Shown: in pieces, positions 1 to 10,743 of the stretch
Numbering within the stretch: position 1 is the stretch's first letter
Layout: every line of letters begins with the position of its first letter
NCBI GenBank assembly: GCA_039105265.1
Contig: JAPFFF010000004.1
Location: forward strand, 2,170,001-2,234,000
Reading direction: 5' to 3'
Length of the DNA stretch: 64,000 nucleotides
Source of the DNA: Tritrichomonas musculus
Lineage: Eukaryota; Parabasalia; Tritrichomonadida; Tritrichomonadidae
Notes under the pieces: generated by a model
Told to the model about the DNA's origin: nothing
Databases searched by the model: none
Seen by the model: the letters and a program-made list of their open reading frames with translations, nothing else
Made by a program: the position numbers and the translations under genes

Positions 1-913
1 GATAAGTTAAGAGATGAACTATAGTTATCCCTTTGATCTTTAATATAGAAGAAAATTTCTCTTTAAATTGAAAAATTTTTTTTTGAATTTTGACCAAAAA
101 CACATTCATTGAATAGCTTTCTTATTAAAAAATAGAGATCATCTATATACAAATGCAATTTAATGGTTGAAAAGAAAAAATAATGACGAATATAGGAATT
201 ATGACATTTTGAAATATCAATACAATTTCAATTTTTTTTGATTAAATCTGAAAAAAAGTATATGATATGAAAAGGTAACAACACCATAATACTATATTTT
301 TAATTTATTTTTAATTTTGTTGATTATTATTCCTAAAAAAGTTCATTTAAAATTTCGCAGTCTCACCTCTTTTCAATATAAAAAATATAATAACTGAAAA
401 AGTTAAAAATTTATTAAAAATAAAAAAAAATATAAACAAGTGTATCTCTAGAAAATAAATGTTTTTTAAACATATAAGTATTATTAAGTTATCAAAATAT
501 ATATACTATAATAATTAATAAAACAAAATTATATATATATTTATATTTCATCAATTTTTATATAAAAAAATGATATAGCCTCTCAATTATAAAATGATTT
601 TTATTCAGAAAGGGTTAGTCTATAACTTTTAACAACACTAGTGGCATGTCATTTTCCCACGGAAAAATTTTTGACATCGCGAAAATTTCCGGAAGCAAAA
701 TGCTTAAATTTTTTTGGTGAAAATATTGGGACATCTTCACTTTTTCAACTTTTTTTTAAAAAAAAAATCAATTTTTTGAGAAAAAATTTTTTTGTATCAT
801 TTTTTCCACATTTTTTGAAAAATATATCAAAAAATTATGCTTGTTTTTAGCAAAGGTATGCTGAAAAAATATGAAAAAATATATGATAATCAGTAATTGG
901 TAGTGATAATAAT
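1..913. other. AT-rich non-coding stretch
   Basis: No convincing gene or structured element is seen. The sequence is mostly A/T runs, and short open frames such as the one near 641-850 are low-complexity Phe/Lys/Asn strings of the kind expected by chance at this base composition. Confidence 0.6.
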
Positions 914-915
914 TA

Positions 916-950
916 CCCCCAACTCGCTACAAATGATAATTTTTTTGTAC
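916..950 (+). repeat. Left 35-bp TIR of the TA-flanked element
   Basis: Identical to the reverse complement of 3233-3267. Confidence 0.85.
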
Positions 951-1027
951 TTTATTGTTATCATATTTTTTGTTAACTAAAAAAATGAAAAATTTTTATC
1001 CAGTTAACAATTTTATTCTTAAACAAC

Positions 1028-1977
1028 TAACCCTTACGGCCGTAGGCCGTAGTTGGAGAGTGCCGTTGTCAAATCCGTAATTTTACCGAATCCCTTCTAT
1101 ACAATTGCCGTATTTTATTTGGTCGATTTTGAGAAGAAATATAATTATATTATTTTTTCAAAATCTTTTAAATTCAATTAATATTATTACTTATTAGTAA
1201 TTTTTTATTACACGTTTGATAATAAATGGAGGAGACTCTTCAGTCTTCTGAAAAAGTTATGAGATTGAAAATGGATAATTGATTTGAGCAGGCGAAGATG
1301 ATTTGAGTAAATAATGTTATGTTGATGTTGAATAAAATCAACTTATATAACTGCAAGGACAACCATATGCAAGTGAGATTAATTTCTGTAATAAATTGGT
1401 TTTATTAAAAAGAATTTTTTATATATAATATAAAGTATTCAAAGTAAATATTCAAAAAGTTTCAATATGACCATTTATTATTTGAAAAGGTTACCGTTTT
1501 TTATATGCCGTAAATAGGTGGTTTACTCTTCTCAATTTTTTTATTTTAATAAAAATGATATTAAATCAGAAATTTATCTTATATAAACTATTTAAACATA
1601 ATTTATTTAGATTGGAAAACAATTCGTTCGTTAGCGGCCGAGAAATCAATTTTCTCACAATTTTTTTTAATAAGTTCAGAATTTTTTTTTTTTTATAAAA
1701 GAATTTTGGTTAAACTTTTTCAGATAAAATGTATTCAATTTTATGCATTTTAATTTCTAGACCGCTAACGAACGAATATTCTTTTAATCTGTATAAATTT
1801 ATAGCATATACTTATGAGAAAAATATATATCAATCTCACGAATTTTTATTCGTTTTGACACATAAACCACCTATATGCCGTAATTTCAACTCCATGCGCC
1901 GTAATTCCAAAAATCGGCATAAACTATTTAAAAATAGGTGATGTCGCCGTAGTTTACAAAACCGCCGAAGGGTTAAT
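1028..1977. mobile_element. Nested non-autonomous element rich in GCCGTA motifs
   Basis: The ends read TAACCCTT at 1028-1035 and AAGGGTTAAT at 1968-1977. The 7-mer AAACAAC lies just outside both (1021-1027 and 1978-1984), a probable target duplication. Within about 110 bases of each end there is a cluster of GCCGTA or CCGTAA words (about 1038-1102 at the left; 1877-1950 at the right), conspicuous in otherwise CG-poor DNA and similar to the subterminal transposase-binding repeats known in several DNA transposon families. The centre folds as an imperfect hairpin (1506-1526 with 1863-1883; about 1621-1650 with 1749-1778). No reading frame. The family is not identified; ends and duplication differ slightly, so the boundaries are approximate. 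Confidence 0.5.
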
Positions 1978-3232
1978 AAACAACTTAACACCAATTTTTT
2001 TTTAGATAAATACTAAATAACTATATAAATTAAAATGGAAATTATATAGTTTATAGTCTAATAACAATATTGATATAGAGTAAATAAGGAAATATCATTT
2101 TTTTTATATCTTTTATAGTAGAAAAAGTGCCAAAGACCGATTTTCAAGATCAATATCCTTTATTCAAGCTAATTCAGGGTTTTCTTATAGATAAATCAAT
2201 TGAACGACGTTAGATCTTTAATATATCCTCTTTCAGGGTTATCATCTCTTAATTTTTCCAAATTCTTTTACGCTCAAACTCAATTTTTTGATACAAAATA
2301 TATTTTTTATTACTTGATTTTAACTTTTTAATACGCTGCTTCACTCCAAAACCAGCATTTTCTTCATTATTTCAAGAGATTTGAAAAACAAACATTTCAC
2401 TTAAATTTGATTATATAAATTGCTTTTTTCTTCATCTAATCTTTTCTTTCTTAATTAATGTTTTGCCTTTTCTTATTTTTACCTGTTTTCTTCTCTTTAA
2501 TTTTTCGCCAACAAATATTCGAATTTTTTTCTACGTTTAAAGCCAGTTTTACGTTATAAAATAACTTATATTCTACAAATATAGCAATAATTATTGCTTT
2601 TTACCCGAAACTTAAACAATACTCCAACATTTTATTCAAATCTAATAACCTTCTTATATCAATGCCAATTTTATTTTTTCATTTAATTCTCCCATTGGTC
2701 CCAATTTACATGGGAGGTGATTCAAATTTAAATCTCTTTTAATTCTTTGTAAAAATTACAAATAATATGATTTTGGAGGAAAAAAGTGAAAATTTTTAAT
2801 TTTTGTTTTAATGATTAAATACACCTTTAAAGCAACATTATATTTTCTCATACAAAATTGGAAAAAACTCAAAGCCGCCAGAATAATTTGCAAATTATTT
2901 TCTTAGAAACGAGGAAAAAAAAATTCGGAGCGCTATTAATTGCATAAATATCAGGTACTTAGGGTAAGCAATATTAATCAATAAGCTTTTTTTCCATATC
3001 TCTTTCATTTTACCAGAATATTTAGATAATTAATTTTTTTCATCTTTTTTTTTTTCTTCATTTTACAATCACTAAAGCATCTTGACATACTATTAATAAA
3101 ATTGATATTCGTTTTTAAAAATCTTTTTTTCTTCTTTACTTATGAGCTATTTTTTAATTTTATACGTTTTTCCATTCAATTATCTCTAACAATTTCATTC
3201 AAATTTAATTCGTTAAAATTTATCTTAATAAC

Positions 3233-3267
3233 GTACAAAAAAATTATCATTTGTAGCGAGTTGGGGG
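3233..3267 (-). repeat. Right 35-bp TIR of the TA-flanked element
   Basis: Reverse complement of 916-950, followed by TA. Confidence 0.85.
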
Positions 3268-3559
3268 TACATAAATTTCATGGGGAAATTCCTCATTGTC
3301 AGATATATTAAATTTAATATTTACCGATGTCATTAAAAAAAAAAGCTTTTAATGAAGGAACATTATAGATAATCGATTTTTATATAAATATTCTCATGTA
3401 TGTATCAAAATTAATAGATTTATAAAATGATCACATATTATATAAAATCATATTACTGAGCATTCACGTTAAAATAAAGAACTTTGCTGCCATAAACTTT
3501 ATAGTATATCGTTTTTTACTTACATTATTTTAGACTTGTTAAAGTCCATGGACCTGTGG

Positions 3560-3754
3560 ACTTACAAAATTCATTCAATTTTTTTTAGCATTTTTTATTT
3601 ATTCACAAAATAAAAATTATTTATAATTTCTCTGAAATACTCTGGTCCTTCTGTCAGGACTTCCAAAATTCATTCAATTTTTTTAGCATCTTATTATTTA
3701 TTCACAAAATAAAAATTATTAATAATTTCTCTGAAATATTCTGGTCCATCTGCC
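3560..3754 (+). repeat. Left pair of ~99-bp direct repeats inside the hAT element
   Basis: Two tandem units begin at 3560 and 3659. Each runs from an ACTT(A/C)CAAAATTC start to a TCTGGTCC(T/A)TCTG end. Related units in the same orientation occur on the other side of the transposase at 6397-6640. Confidence 0.75.
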
Positions 3755-4094
3755 ACAGACTGACCGATTCTATGAGCTCATTCAAAAATAATTGTGAAAA
3801 AAAAGTTATTCATAATCTATAAATTTACCGAATATAAATAAAAAAATGTATTAAATAAAAATTTAAATAAAAAATACATATTATATTTTATTTGAAATAT
3901 ATATTATTATTAACTAATCTAAATGATATTTGGAAAATACAATTATTTTTTCTTAAAAAGAACGAATTAAGACTTATAAAATATATTTTTTGCCAAATAA
4001 ACCAATTTACCGTGATTTAATTGATTAAAAAAATATTTTTTAAATTTTGTTTTTCCTCCTAATAAACTCATCGTTTTGATTGAATTTTGGAGGC

Positions 4095-4256
4095 TTTTTA
4101 TTTAAAATTGTTAATATCGTTCGGTCCTATCGTTCAGGGTTCGTATTTTTCTCGGGATATATTTAAAACAATGTATAAATATCTTTTTTCTAGAAAAAAA
4201 TGCATATACGAACATAGAACGATAGGATCGAACGATATTAACAATTTTAAATAAAA
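4095..4256. repeat. 162-bp hairpin, possible miniature insertion
   Basis: The sequence at 4095-4133 pairs with about 4217-4256 around a short AT-rich centre, with the key word TTGTTAATATCGTTCGGTCC on the left and its near-complement on the right. It lies 105 bases upstream of the hAT transposase start. It may be a separate foldback MITE or part of the hAT 5' region. Confidence 0.65.
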
Positions 4257-4360
4257 AAAAAATAATTTTTTTAATTTTGAATACAGGCTGATCAAAATTT
4301 CTGTGAATTATTTAGGATATTCTTTCAAAATTATATCACATATTTTTATCATTTTTTATT

Positions 4361-6049
4361 ATGCAAGAACAATTTATCAATTTCCATGGCAAAATCTTAA
4401 GAACTGGATTTATCAATAATCAATTTGGTGTCGCATTCAAAGAGATATATTTGATTTCAAATGGAAATACACATATTTCAAAATCCTATCTATGCCTTAA
4501 CTGTGGAAAGCTGTTTATATCGAAATATGGAGCTAGGTGCCACAGCTGTATCCTGCATATTCAACAACAAAAGGAATTAAACGCCGTAAATCGCCATCGC
4601 TCAGCAATGGAGTACATTTTGAGATACATTGCCACCTCAAACGTTTCATATAGATCGATGGATAATGATAACCTCCGTCTTGCCTTGAGCTTCATTGATC
4701 CATCATTCCAATTTCCTAGAAGAACAACGATTCGAAATGATATGATAGAATTGGCTAAGAAAATCCGAAAGCAAACAATTTCAGAATTATTCGGTAAAAG
4801 CGCTTCTTTATTATTCGATTCATGTAAACGCTGGGGAGTTAATTACCAAGGCGTTATAATATACACATCAACACGTTTATATTTATGGTCGGCAATTGCC
4901 ACTCAAGATTCAACTTCTCAAACACTCGCTCAAGTTATCTCTTCAGTGGTGAAAACTTTAAAATTTTATGGAATAAACATCATTTCGGTTTGTACCGACA
5001 ATTGCAATGCAAACAAGCGTGCTCTTAATGGAGATTTTGAGAGCGCACAAGGACTCTCAGATCAACACTTTATCAGGCAACCATGTTCGGCACATACAAA
5101 CAACCTTGCTATTGAAGACGTATTCAAAACTGATGAAGAATTTGGCTTTGTTTCTGATTACGTTCAGTTTTTGATGAATCATGCACCAAAAGCTTCTTAC
5201 CGAGAAGGCTTTAAACCAAAATACATCTCTATAAGATGGTTGTCACTATCTAATTGCGTATCTTTCATTGTTAAATATATGACGTTATATCGTCAAACAC
5301 GATTAAAAAGTGTTCTTGATGCTTTAGAGAGAATTGAAAGCAAAATAGGTTGGAATAATTTGCTAACAATTCTCTCAATAATGGTTGATTTTACAAATGC
5401 AATTCAAACTGATCTTTCGTCTATTGCAGATATTCCTCCTCACTACTTTGCTGCCAGATTTAAACTCTTATCAATGCAAAGTTCAGCAGCTCACAGAGTT
5501 GCCGCGTACCTAGAGTTTAGATTCACTCATACATGTCCATTACAGCTTCCACTTTTTGCTTATCTTATGACAAAAAGTGGATTAGAATACATTAAAGAAA
5601 ATCAGTTAGAATGTATCGTTGATGCAGCTTCAGATGGAATGGTAGGATACATGATCCAAAGGGAGTTTCCAGTAGAAACAATCATCAGTAACAAAATATC
5701 ATTCTATTACTACATCAACAATTTTGATTCAAATTCATTTGATGGATATATTAATGCAGTTGATTTTTGGAATAATTATTTATTCAATAATAGAAGTGAT
5801 CAGATTACAATTTCATTTATTAAATTGGTAACAGAAGTTCTTCAAATCCCCAGTTCAGAATCAGCCGTTGAGCGCTTGTTTTCTTCTTTATCTAAAATTG
5901 TTTCATGTGAAAATTGCAATGTTACGCCAATTACATTGGATTCAAGATTAATGGTTAAGTTTGATTCGATTTTTGGGCGAGCTGGTTCAGTAACGTTGAG
6001 AGATATCAGCGATAATCCAGAAAAAAATTTAAAACTAGGCAAATTTTAA
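4361..6049 (+). CDS. hAT transposase
   Basis: A 562-residue open frame starting at ATG 4361. A Cys-rich module near residues 46-68 (CLNCGKLF...CHSCILH) resembles the BED-type zinc finger that binds hAT ends. The RNase H-like core shows LLFDS near residue 150 and VCTDNCNANK near 221, followed by PCSAHTNNLA, matching the hAT pattern of two catalytic aspartates and a CxxH motif. An RW motif (ISIRWLSLSNC) follows. The C-terminal hAT dimerisation region is clear (IPSSESAVERLFSSLSKIV, near 500). The catalytic Glu cannot be assigned by eye. No stop interrupts the frame, so the enzyme may be functional. The family call is firm; the subfamily is unknown. Confidence 0.88.
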   Translation: MQEQFINFHGKILRTGFINNQFGVAFKEIYLISNGNTHISKSYLCLNCGKLFISKYGARCHSCILHIQQQKELNAVNRHRSAMEYILRYIATSNVSYRSMDNDNLRLALSFIDPSFQFPRRTTIRNDMIELAKKIRKQTISELFGKSASLLFDSCKRWGVNYQGVIIYTSTRLYLWSAIATQDSTSQTLAQVISSVVKTLKFYGINIISVCTDNCNANKRALNGDFESAQGLSDQHFIRQPCSAHTNNLAIEDVFKTDEEFGFVSDYVQFLMNHAPKASYREGFKPKYISIRWLSLSNCVSFIVKYMTLYRQTRLKSVLDALERIESKIGWNNLLTILSIMVDFTNAIQTDLSSIADIPPHYFAARFKLLSMQSSAAHRVAAYLEFRFTHTCPLQLPLFAYLMTKSGLEYIKENQLECIVDAASDGMVGYMIQREFPVETIISNKISFYYYINNFDSNSFDGYINAVDFWNNYLFNNRSDQITISFIKLVTEVLQIPSSESAVERLFSSLSKIVSCENCNVTPITLDSRLMVKFDSIFGRAGSVTLRDISDNPEKNLKLGKF

Positions 6050-6396
6050 TTTTTTTAATTTTAAAATAATTAAAATATTATAATAATAATATATTTTTTT
6101 GTAAAAAAGTATCATATTTTTAGTTTTTTTATTTTTTTTTATTCTTTCATAAACCATCCAAAATATGATCGTTTTGGTCAATATTTTGACCATAACCGTT
6201 TTGATATAGATTATTCTCAATTTTTATTTTACTTAATAAAAAATTATTTCTTTTTTTAACTATTATTATTATTTATATTTATTTTATTAATTTTCTTTCT
6301 TTTTAAATTTTTAAAAAGATTTGAGATCATAGTTCTCAATTTTTATTGAATTTTGAAATACATTCTCAATTTGTTTTTCAACTCTGATCTGCCAGT

Positions 6397-6640
6397 ACTT
6401 CCAAAATTCTTTCAATATTTTTAGCATTTTTTTTTATTCACAAAATAAATGATCGAATTATTATTTCTCAGAAATAATCTGGTCCATCTGCCAGGACTAA
6501 TAAAATTCTTTCAATTTTTTTAGCATTTTTTATTTTTTCACAAAATAAAAGAATTATAAAATTTCTTTGAAATATTTTGGTCCATCTGCCAATATTTCCA
6601 AAATTCTTTCAATTGTTTATGACATTTTTTTTCATGATTA
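6397..6640 (+). repeat. Right set of ~99-bp direct repeats inside the hAT element
   Basis: Units start at 6397, 6496 and about 6593, the last one partial. They are related to the units at 3560-3754 and lie in the same orientation, so they are direct and not inverted subterminal repeats. Confidence 0.7.
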
Positions 6641-6856
6641 AAAACATTCAAATATAATTTACTCATATTAGTTACTACTTTTCTATTTAAATAAACAAAA
6701 AAAATTAAATAAACAAATAAACTATAAAATATATGCCTAAAATGAGTTCTTTTTTGAGATAAAAAATAAAAATAAATTGATAAGGTTTGTTAGGTCCACG
6801 CCAAGTCCCGAGTCCACAAAAAGTCCATGAAAAGTGCATTTGTCCCGGACTTTTAA

Positions 6857-7094
6857 GGTACAATTCTCATACGTTAAATATTGAGAAAGAGAACGTTAAA
6901 ATTTTGTGAAAGTGCACCTCTCAGAAAAAGTTTATTTTTGAATGAGTGTCAGATTTAAAATTCTGAGCTTTATTTTTTATATTAAATTTTTCAAATGTAT
7001 AATTTTAAAAAAAATATTTTTTATATAACATGTCTTTTCTTTTTCTTAAAGTGTCAAAAAGTTTTGCAGTTACTAAACGTATGAGAATTGTACC
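6857..7094 (-). mobile_element. TTAA-flanked MITE, copy 1, inserted in the hAT right TIR
   Basis: A 238-bp element with inverted ends GGTACAATTCTCATACGTT and its complement, bordered by TTAA at 6853-6856 and 7095-7098. It is homologous to the copy at 49561-49800 in reversed orientation; shared inner text includes TTTAGTAACTGCAA (copy 1) against TTTAGTAACCGCAA (copy 2) and GACATGTTA. A TTAA (or TA) target is known for piggyBac-like (or mariner-like) elements. The two cannot be separated here because TTAA lies at both ends. No coding capacity. Confidence 0.82.
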
Positions 7095-7389
7095 TTAACA
7101 AGTCTATATTATTTATTATAAATGTTATATACAGTGCCTTAAAAATTTGCGAATTTTCATTAATAATATAAGGCACGAGAATCGGGGTCTATTAAAATCG
7201 GCACGAAAAAAGTTAGCATACCGAAAACTTTTTGAAAGGGTGCGACCAAATAAGTATATCCACTTTTTGAGATAGATATTTGATCGTTCGTATGAACTTT
7301 TTGAGAGTACAAATAAAACGGTTTAAAAGGTGAATTATTTAACGTTTGAATTATATTTTAAAAAAGCGCCAAAATTTAATTTTCCACGG

Positions 7390-8788
7390 GATCGTTTGAC
7401 TGCTCCACGGTTGATTCGAACACAACCAATCATGAAAGCAATAGCCGATAAACGGTATTGGAGTAGTCAAAAGCTCTGGAACATTGCAATTGCAGATATC
7501 ATTTCCTCGAGATCGTTTGACTGCTCCACGGTTGATTCGAACACAACCAATCATGAAAGCAATAACCGATAAACGGTATTGGAGTAGTCAAAAGCTCTGG
7601 AACATTGCAATTGCAGATATCATTTCCTCGAGATCGTTTGACTGCTCCACGGTTGATTCGAACACAACCAATCATGAAAGCAATAACCGATAAACGGTAT
7701 TGGAGTAGTCAAAAGCTCTGGAACATTGCAATTGCAGATATCATTTCCTCGAGATCGTTTGACTGCTCCACGGTTGATTCGAACACAACCAATCATGAAA
7801 GCAATAACCGATAAACGGTATTGGAGTAGTCAAAAGCTCTGGAACATTGCAATTGCAGATATCATTTCCTCGAGATCGTTTGACTGCTCCACGGTTGATT
7901 CGAACACAACCAATCATGAAAGCAATAACCGATAAACGGTATTGGAGTAGTCAAAAGCTCTGGAACATTGCAATTGCAGATATCATTTCCTCGAGATCGT
8001 TTGACTGCTCCACGGTTGATTCGAACACAACCAATCATGAAAGCAATAACCGATAAACGGTATTGGAGTAGTCAAAAGCTCTGGAACATTGCAATTGCAG
8101 ATATCATTTCCTCGAGATCGTTTGACTGCTCCACGGTTGATTCGAACACAACCAATCATGAAAGCAATAGCCGATAAACGGTATTGGAGTAGTCAAAAGC
8201 TCTGGAACATTGCAATTGCAGATATCATTTCCTCGAGATCGTTTGACTGCTCCACGGTTGATTCGAACACAACCAATCATGAAAGCAATAACCGATAAAC
8301 GGTATTGGAGTAGTCAAAAGCTCTGGAACATTGCAATTGCAGATATCATTTCCTCGAGATCGTTTGACTGCTCCACGGTTGATTCGAACACAACCAATCA
8401 TGAAAGCAATAACCGATAAACGGTATTGGAGTAGTCAAAAGCTCTGGAACATTGCAATTGCAGATATCATTTCCTCGAGATCGTTTGACTGCTCCACGGT
8501 TGATTCGAACACAACCAATCATGAAAGCAATAACCGATAAACGGTATTGGAGTAGTCAAAAGCTCTGGAACATTGCAATTGCAGATATCATTTCCTCGAG
8601 ATCGTTTGACTGCTCCACGGTTGATTCGAACACAACCAATCATGAAAGCAATAACCGATAAACGGTATTGGAGTAGTCAAAAGCTCTGGAACATTGCAAT
8701 TGCAGATATCATTTCCTCGAGATCGTTTGACTGCTCCACGGTTGATTCGAACACAACCAATCATGAAAGCAATAGCCGATAAACGGTA
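7390..8788 (+). repeat. Left array: twelve 121-bp tandem units
   Basis: Near-identical units begin with GATCGTTTGACTGCTCC at 7390 and every 121 bases after (the last is truncated). The main variable site is the G or A in AATAGCCG/AATAACCG. From outside inwards the left array reads G,A,A,A,A,A,G,A,A,A,A,G. Each unit holds an open frame of about 69 codons, but this is a by-product of the repeat and overlaps the next unit, so it is not called as a gene. Confidence 0.95.
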
Positions 8789-8920
8789 TCGGGGCAGTGT
8801 TCTAGAGCTTTTGACAAATATATAAAATGATATCAAATTAGAAAATTTACTAACTTAAAATAAACTAAATAAAATATCTTTTTTAATTATATTTTTATTA
8901 AAAACTTATCAAAAAGAAAT

Positions 8921-9274
8921 TCAAACGACAATTTCATTTTTACCTTCTAATATTTTGAACCATAGTCGAACTTGAAATAATGCCAAGTACTCATCTTCAT
9001 TTGTTCTTTTAATCTCAACTATATTTTCGTCAAGTAGTAGTTCACTTTGAAGATCGAGTGCAATTACAGTTAAGTTCAGTTTATATTTTTTTAAAACCCT
9101 AGATAATTGATGTTCTGTATGGTTTATTATTCTTTCTAATGATCCTTGACTGATATATTCATCAATTGAAATATTTATTGGAGAATTATTATTATTATCT
9201 TCATCAGTATTTGAATTTTTCTTCTTTCTTTTTCTGAATGTTAAATTTAAAAAAGATATTTTATTTAGTTTATT
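8921..9274 (-). pseudogene. Orphan 117-codon open frame in the foldback loop
   Basis: Reading the minus strand from 9274 to a TGA at 8921-8923 gives 117 uninterrupted codons with no ATG. It opens within the inner arm and runs through the loop. The translation has a basic stretch (FRKRKKK), an Asp/Asn-rich linker, and a plausible folded part (for example EHQLSRVLKKYKLNLTVIAL, and later RTNEDEYLALFQVRLWF). Its amino-acid composition resembles real protein. The family is not recognised. It may be the 3' end of a captured gene, an accessory or transposase remnant, or a second exon lacking its first. Confidence 0.5.
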
Positions 9275-9344
9275 TTAAGTTAGTAAATTTTCTAATTTGA
9301 TATCATTTTATATATTTGTCAAAAGCTCTAGAACACTGCCCCGA

Positions 9345-10743
9345 TACCGTTTATCGGCTATTGCTTTCATGATTGGTTGTGTTCGAATCAACCGTGGAGC
9401 AGTCAAACGATCTCGAGGAAATGATATCTGCAATTGCAATGTTCCAGAGCTTTTGACTACTCCAATACCGTTTATCGGCTATTGCTTTCATGATTGGTTG
9501 TGTTCGAATCAACCGTGGAGCAGTCAAACGATCTCGAGGAAATGATATCTGCAATTGCAATGTTCCAGAGCTTTTGACTACTCCAATACCGTTTATCGGT
9601 TATTGCTTTCATGATTGGTTGTGTTCGAATCAACCGTGGAGCAGTCAAACGATCTCGAGGAAATGATATCTGCAATTGCAATGTTCCAGAGCTTTTGACT
9701 ACTCCAATACCGTTTATCGGTTATTGCTTTCATGATTGGTTGTGTTCGAATCAACCGTGGAGCAGTCAAACGATCTCGAGGAAATGATATCTGCAATTGC
9801 AATGTTCCAGAGCTTTTGACTACTCCAATACCGTTTATCGGTTATTGCTTTCATGATTGGTTGTGTTCGAATCAACCGTGGAGCAGTCAAACGATCTCGA
9901 GGAAATGATATCTGCAATTGCAATGTTCCAGAGCTTTTGACTACTCCAATACCGTTTATCGGTTATTGCTTTCATGATTGGTTGTGTTCGAATCAACCGT
10001 GGAGCAGTCAAACGATCTCGAGGAAATGATATCTGCAATTGCAATGTTCCAGAGCTTTTGACTACTCCAATACCGTTTATCGGCTATTGCTTTCATGATT
10101 GGTTGTGTTCGAATCAACCGTGGAGCAGTCAAACGATCTCGAGGAAATGATATCTGCAATTGCAATGTTCCAGAGCTTTTGACTACTCCAATACCGTTTA
10201 TCGGTTATTGCTTTCATGATTGGTTGTGTTCGAATCAACCGTGGAGCAGTCAAACGATCTCGAGGAAATGATATCTGCAATTGCAATGTTCCAGAGCTTT
10301 TGACTACTCCAATACCGTTTATCGGTTATTGCTTTCATGATTGGTTGTGTTCGAATCAACCGTGGAGCAGTCAAACGATCTCGAGGAAATGATATCTGCA
10401 ATTGCAATGTTCCAGAGCTTTTGACTACTCCAATACCGTTTATCGGCTATTGCTTTCATGATTGGTTGTGTTCGAATCAACCGTGGAGCAGTCAAACGAT
10501 CTCGAGGAAATGATATCTGCAATTGCAATGTTCCAGAGCTTTTGACTACTCCAATACCGTTTATCGGTTATTGCTTTCATGATTGGTTGTGTTCGAATCA
10601 ACCGTGGAGCAGTCAAACGATCTCGAGGAAATGATATCTGCAATTGCAATGTTCCAGAGCTTTTGACTACTCCAATACCGTTTATCGGCTATTGCTTTCA
10701 TGATTGGTTGTGTTCGAATCAACCGTGGAGCAGTCAAACGATC
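9345..10743 (-). repeat. Right array: twelve 121-bp tandem units, inverted
   Basis: Mirror image of the left array with the same unit count. The G/A variable site, read from outside inwards, is G,A,G,A,A,G,A,A,A,A,G,G, differing from the left array. Confidence 0.95.

Larger units (their letters stand above)
914..3269. mobile_element. TA-flanked DNA element with perfect 35-bp TIRs, no transposase
   Basis: The 35 bases at 916-950 (beginning CCCCCAACTCGCTACAAATG) recur exactly as the reverse complement at 3233-3267. Each copy is bordered on its outside by TA (914-915 and 3268-3269). TIRs plus a TA target are the pattern of the Tc1/mariner superfamily; this follows from family knowledge, as no transposase is visible. 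The 2.3-kb interior has no long reading frame, so it is either a non-autonomous member or a carrier of unrelated DNA. A second, smaller element lies inside it. The perfect TIR match suggests recent mobility or strong conservation of the ends. Confidence 0.7.
3531..7106 (+). mobile_element. hAT-family DNA transposon with 8-bp target duplication
   Basis: The ends are TAGACTTGTTAAAGTCC at 3531 and, once the MITE inserted at 6857-7094 is set aside, GGACTTTTAACAAGTCTA ending at 7106. The flanking octamers CATTATTT (3523-3530) and TATTATTT (7107-7114) differ at one base, fitting the 8-bp duplication typical of hAT elements. It carries a full transposase (4361-6049), ~99-bp direct repeats near both ends, and a 162-bp hairpin (4095-4256). 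The transposase frame is open, but the right TIR is split by the MITE, so this copy may no longer be excised normally; that last point is inference. Confidence 0.82.

Noticed and set aside
7400-7430. GGTTGATTCGAAC looked like a tRNA T-loop
   Set aside because: No cloverleaf can be formed around it, and it recurs 24 times in the repeat arms.
7484-8782. Series of overlapping 69-codon frames, one per 121-bp unit, on both arms
   Set aside because: They are created by the tandem repeat itself, overlap each other, and end at the same place in each unit. No sign of a gene.
7390-10743. Possible CRISPR-like array because of regular spacing
   Set aside because: The units are continuous tandem repeats without distinct spacers, in a eukaryotic transposable element.
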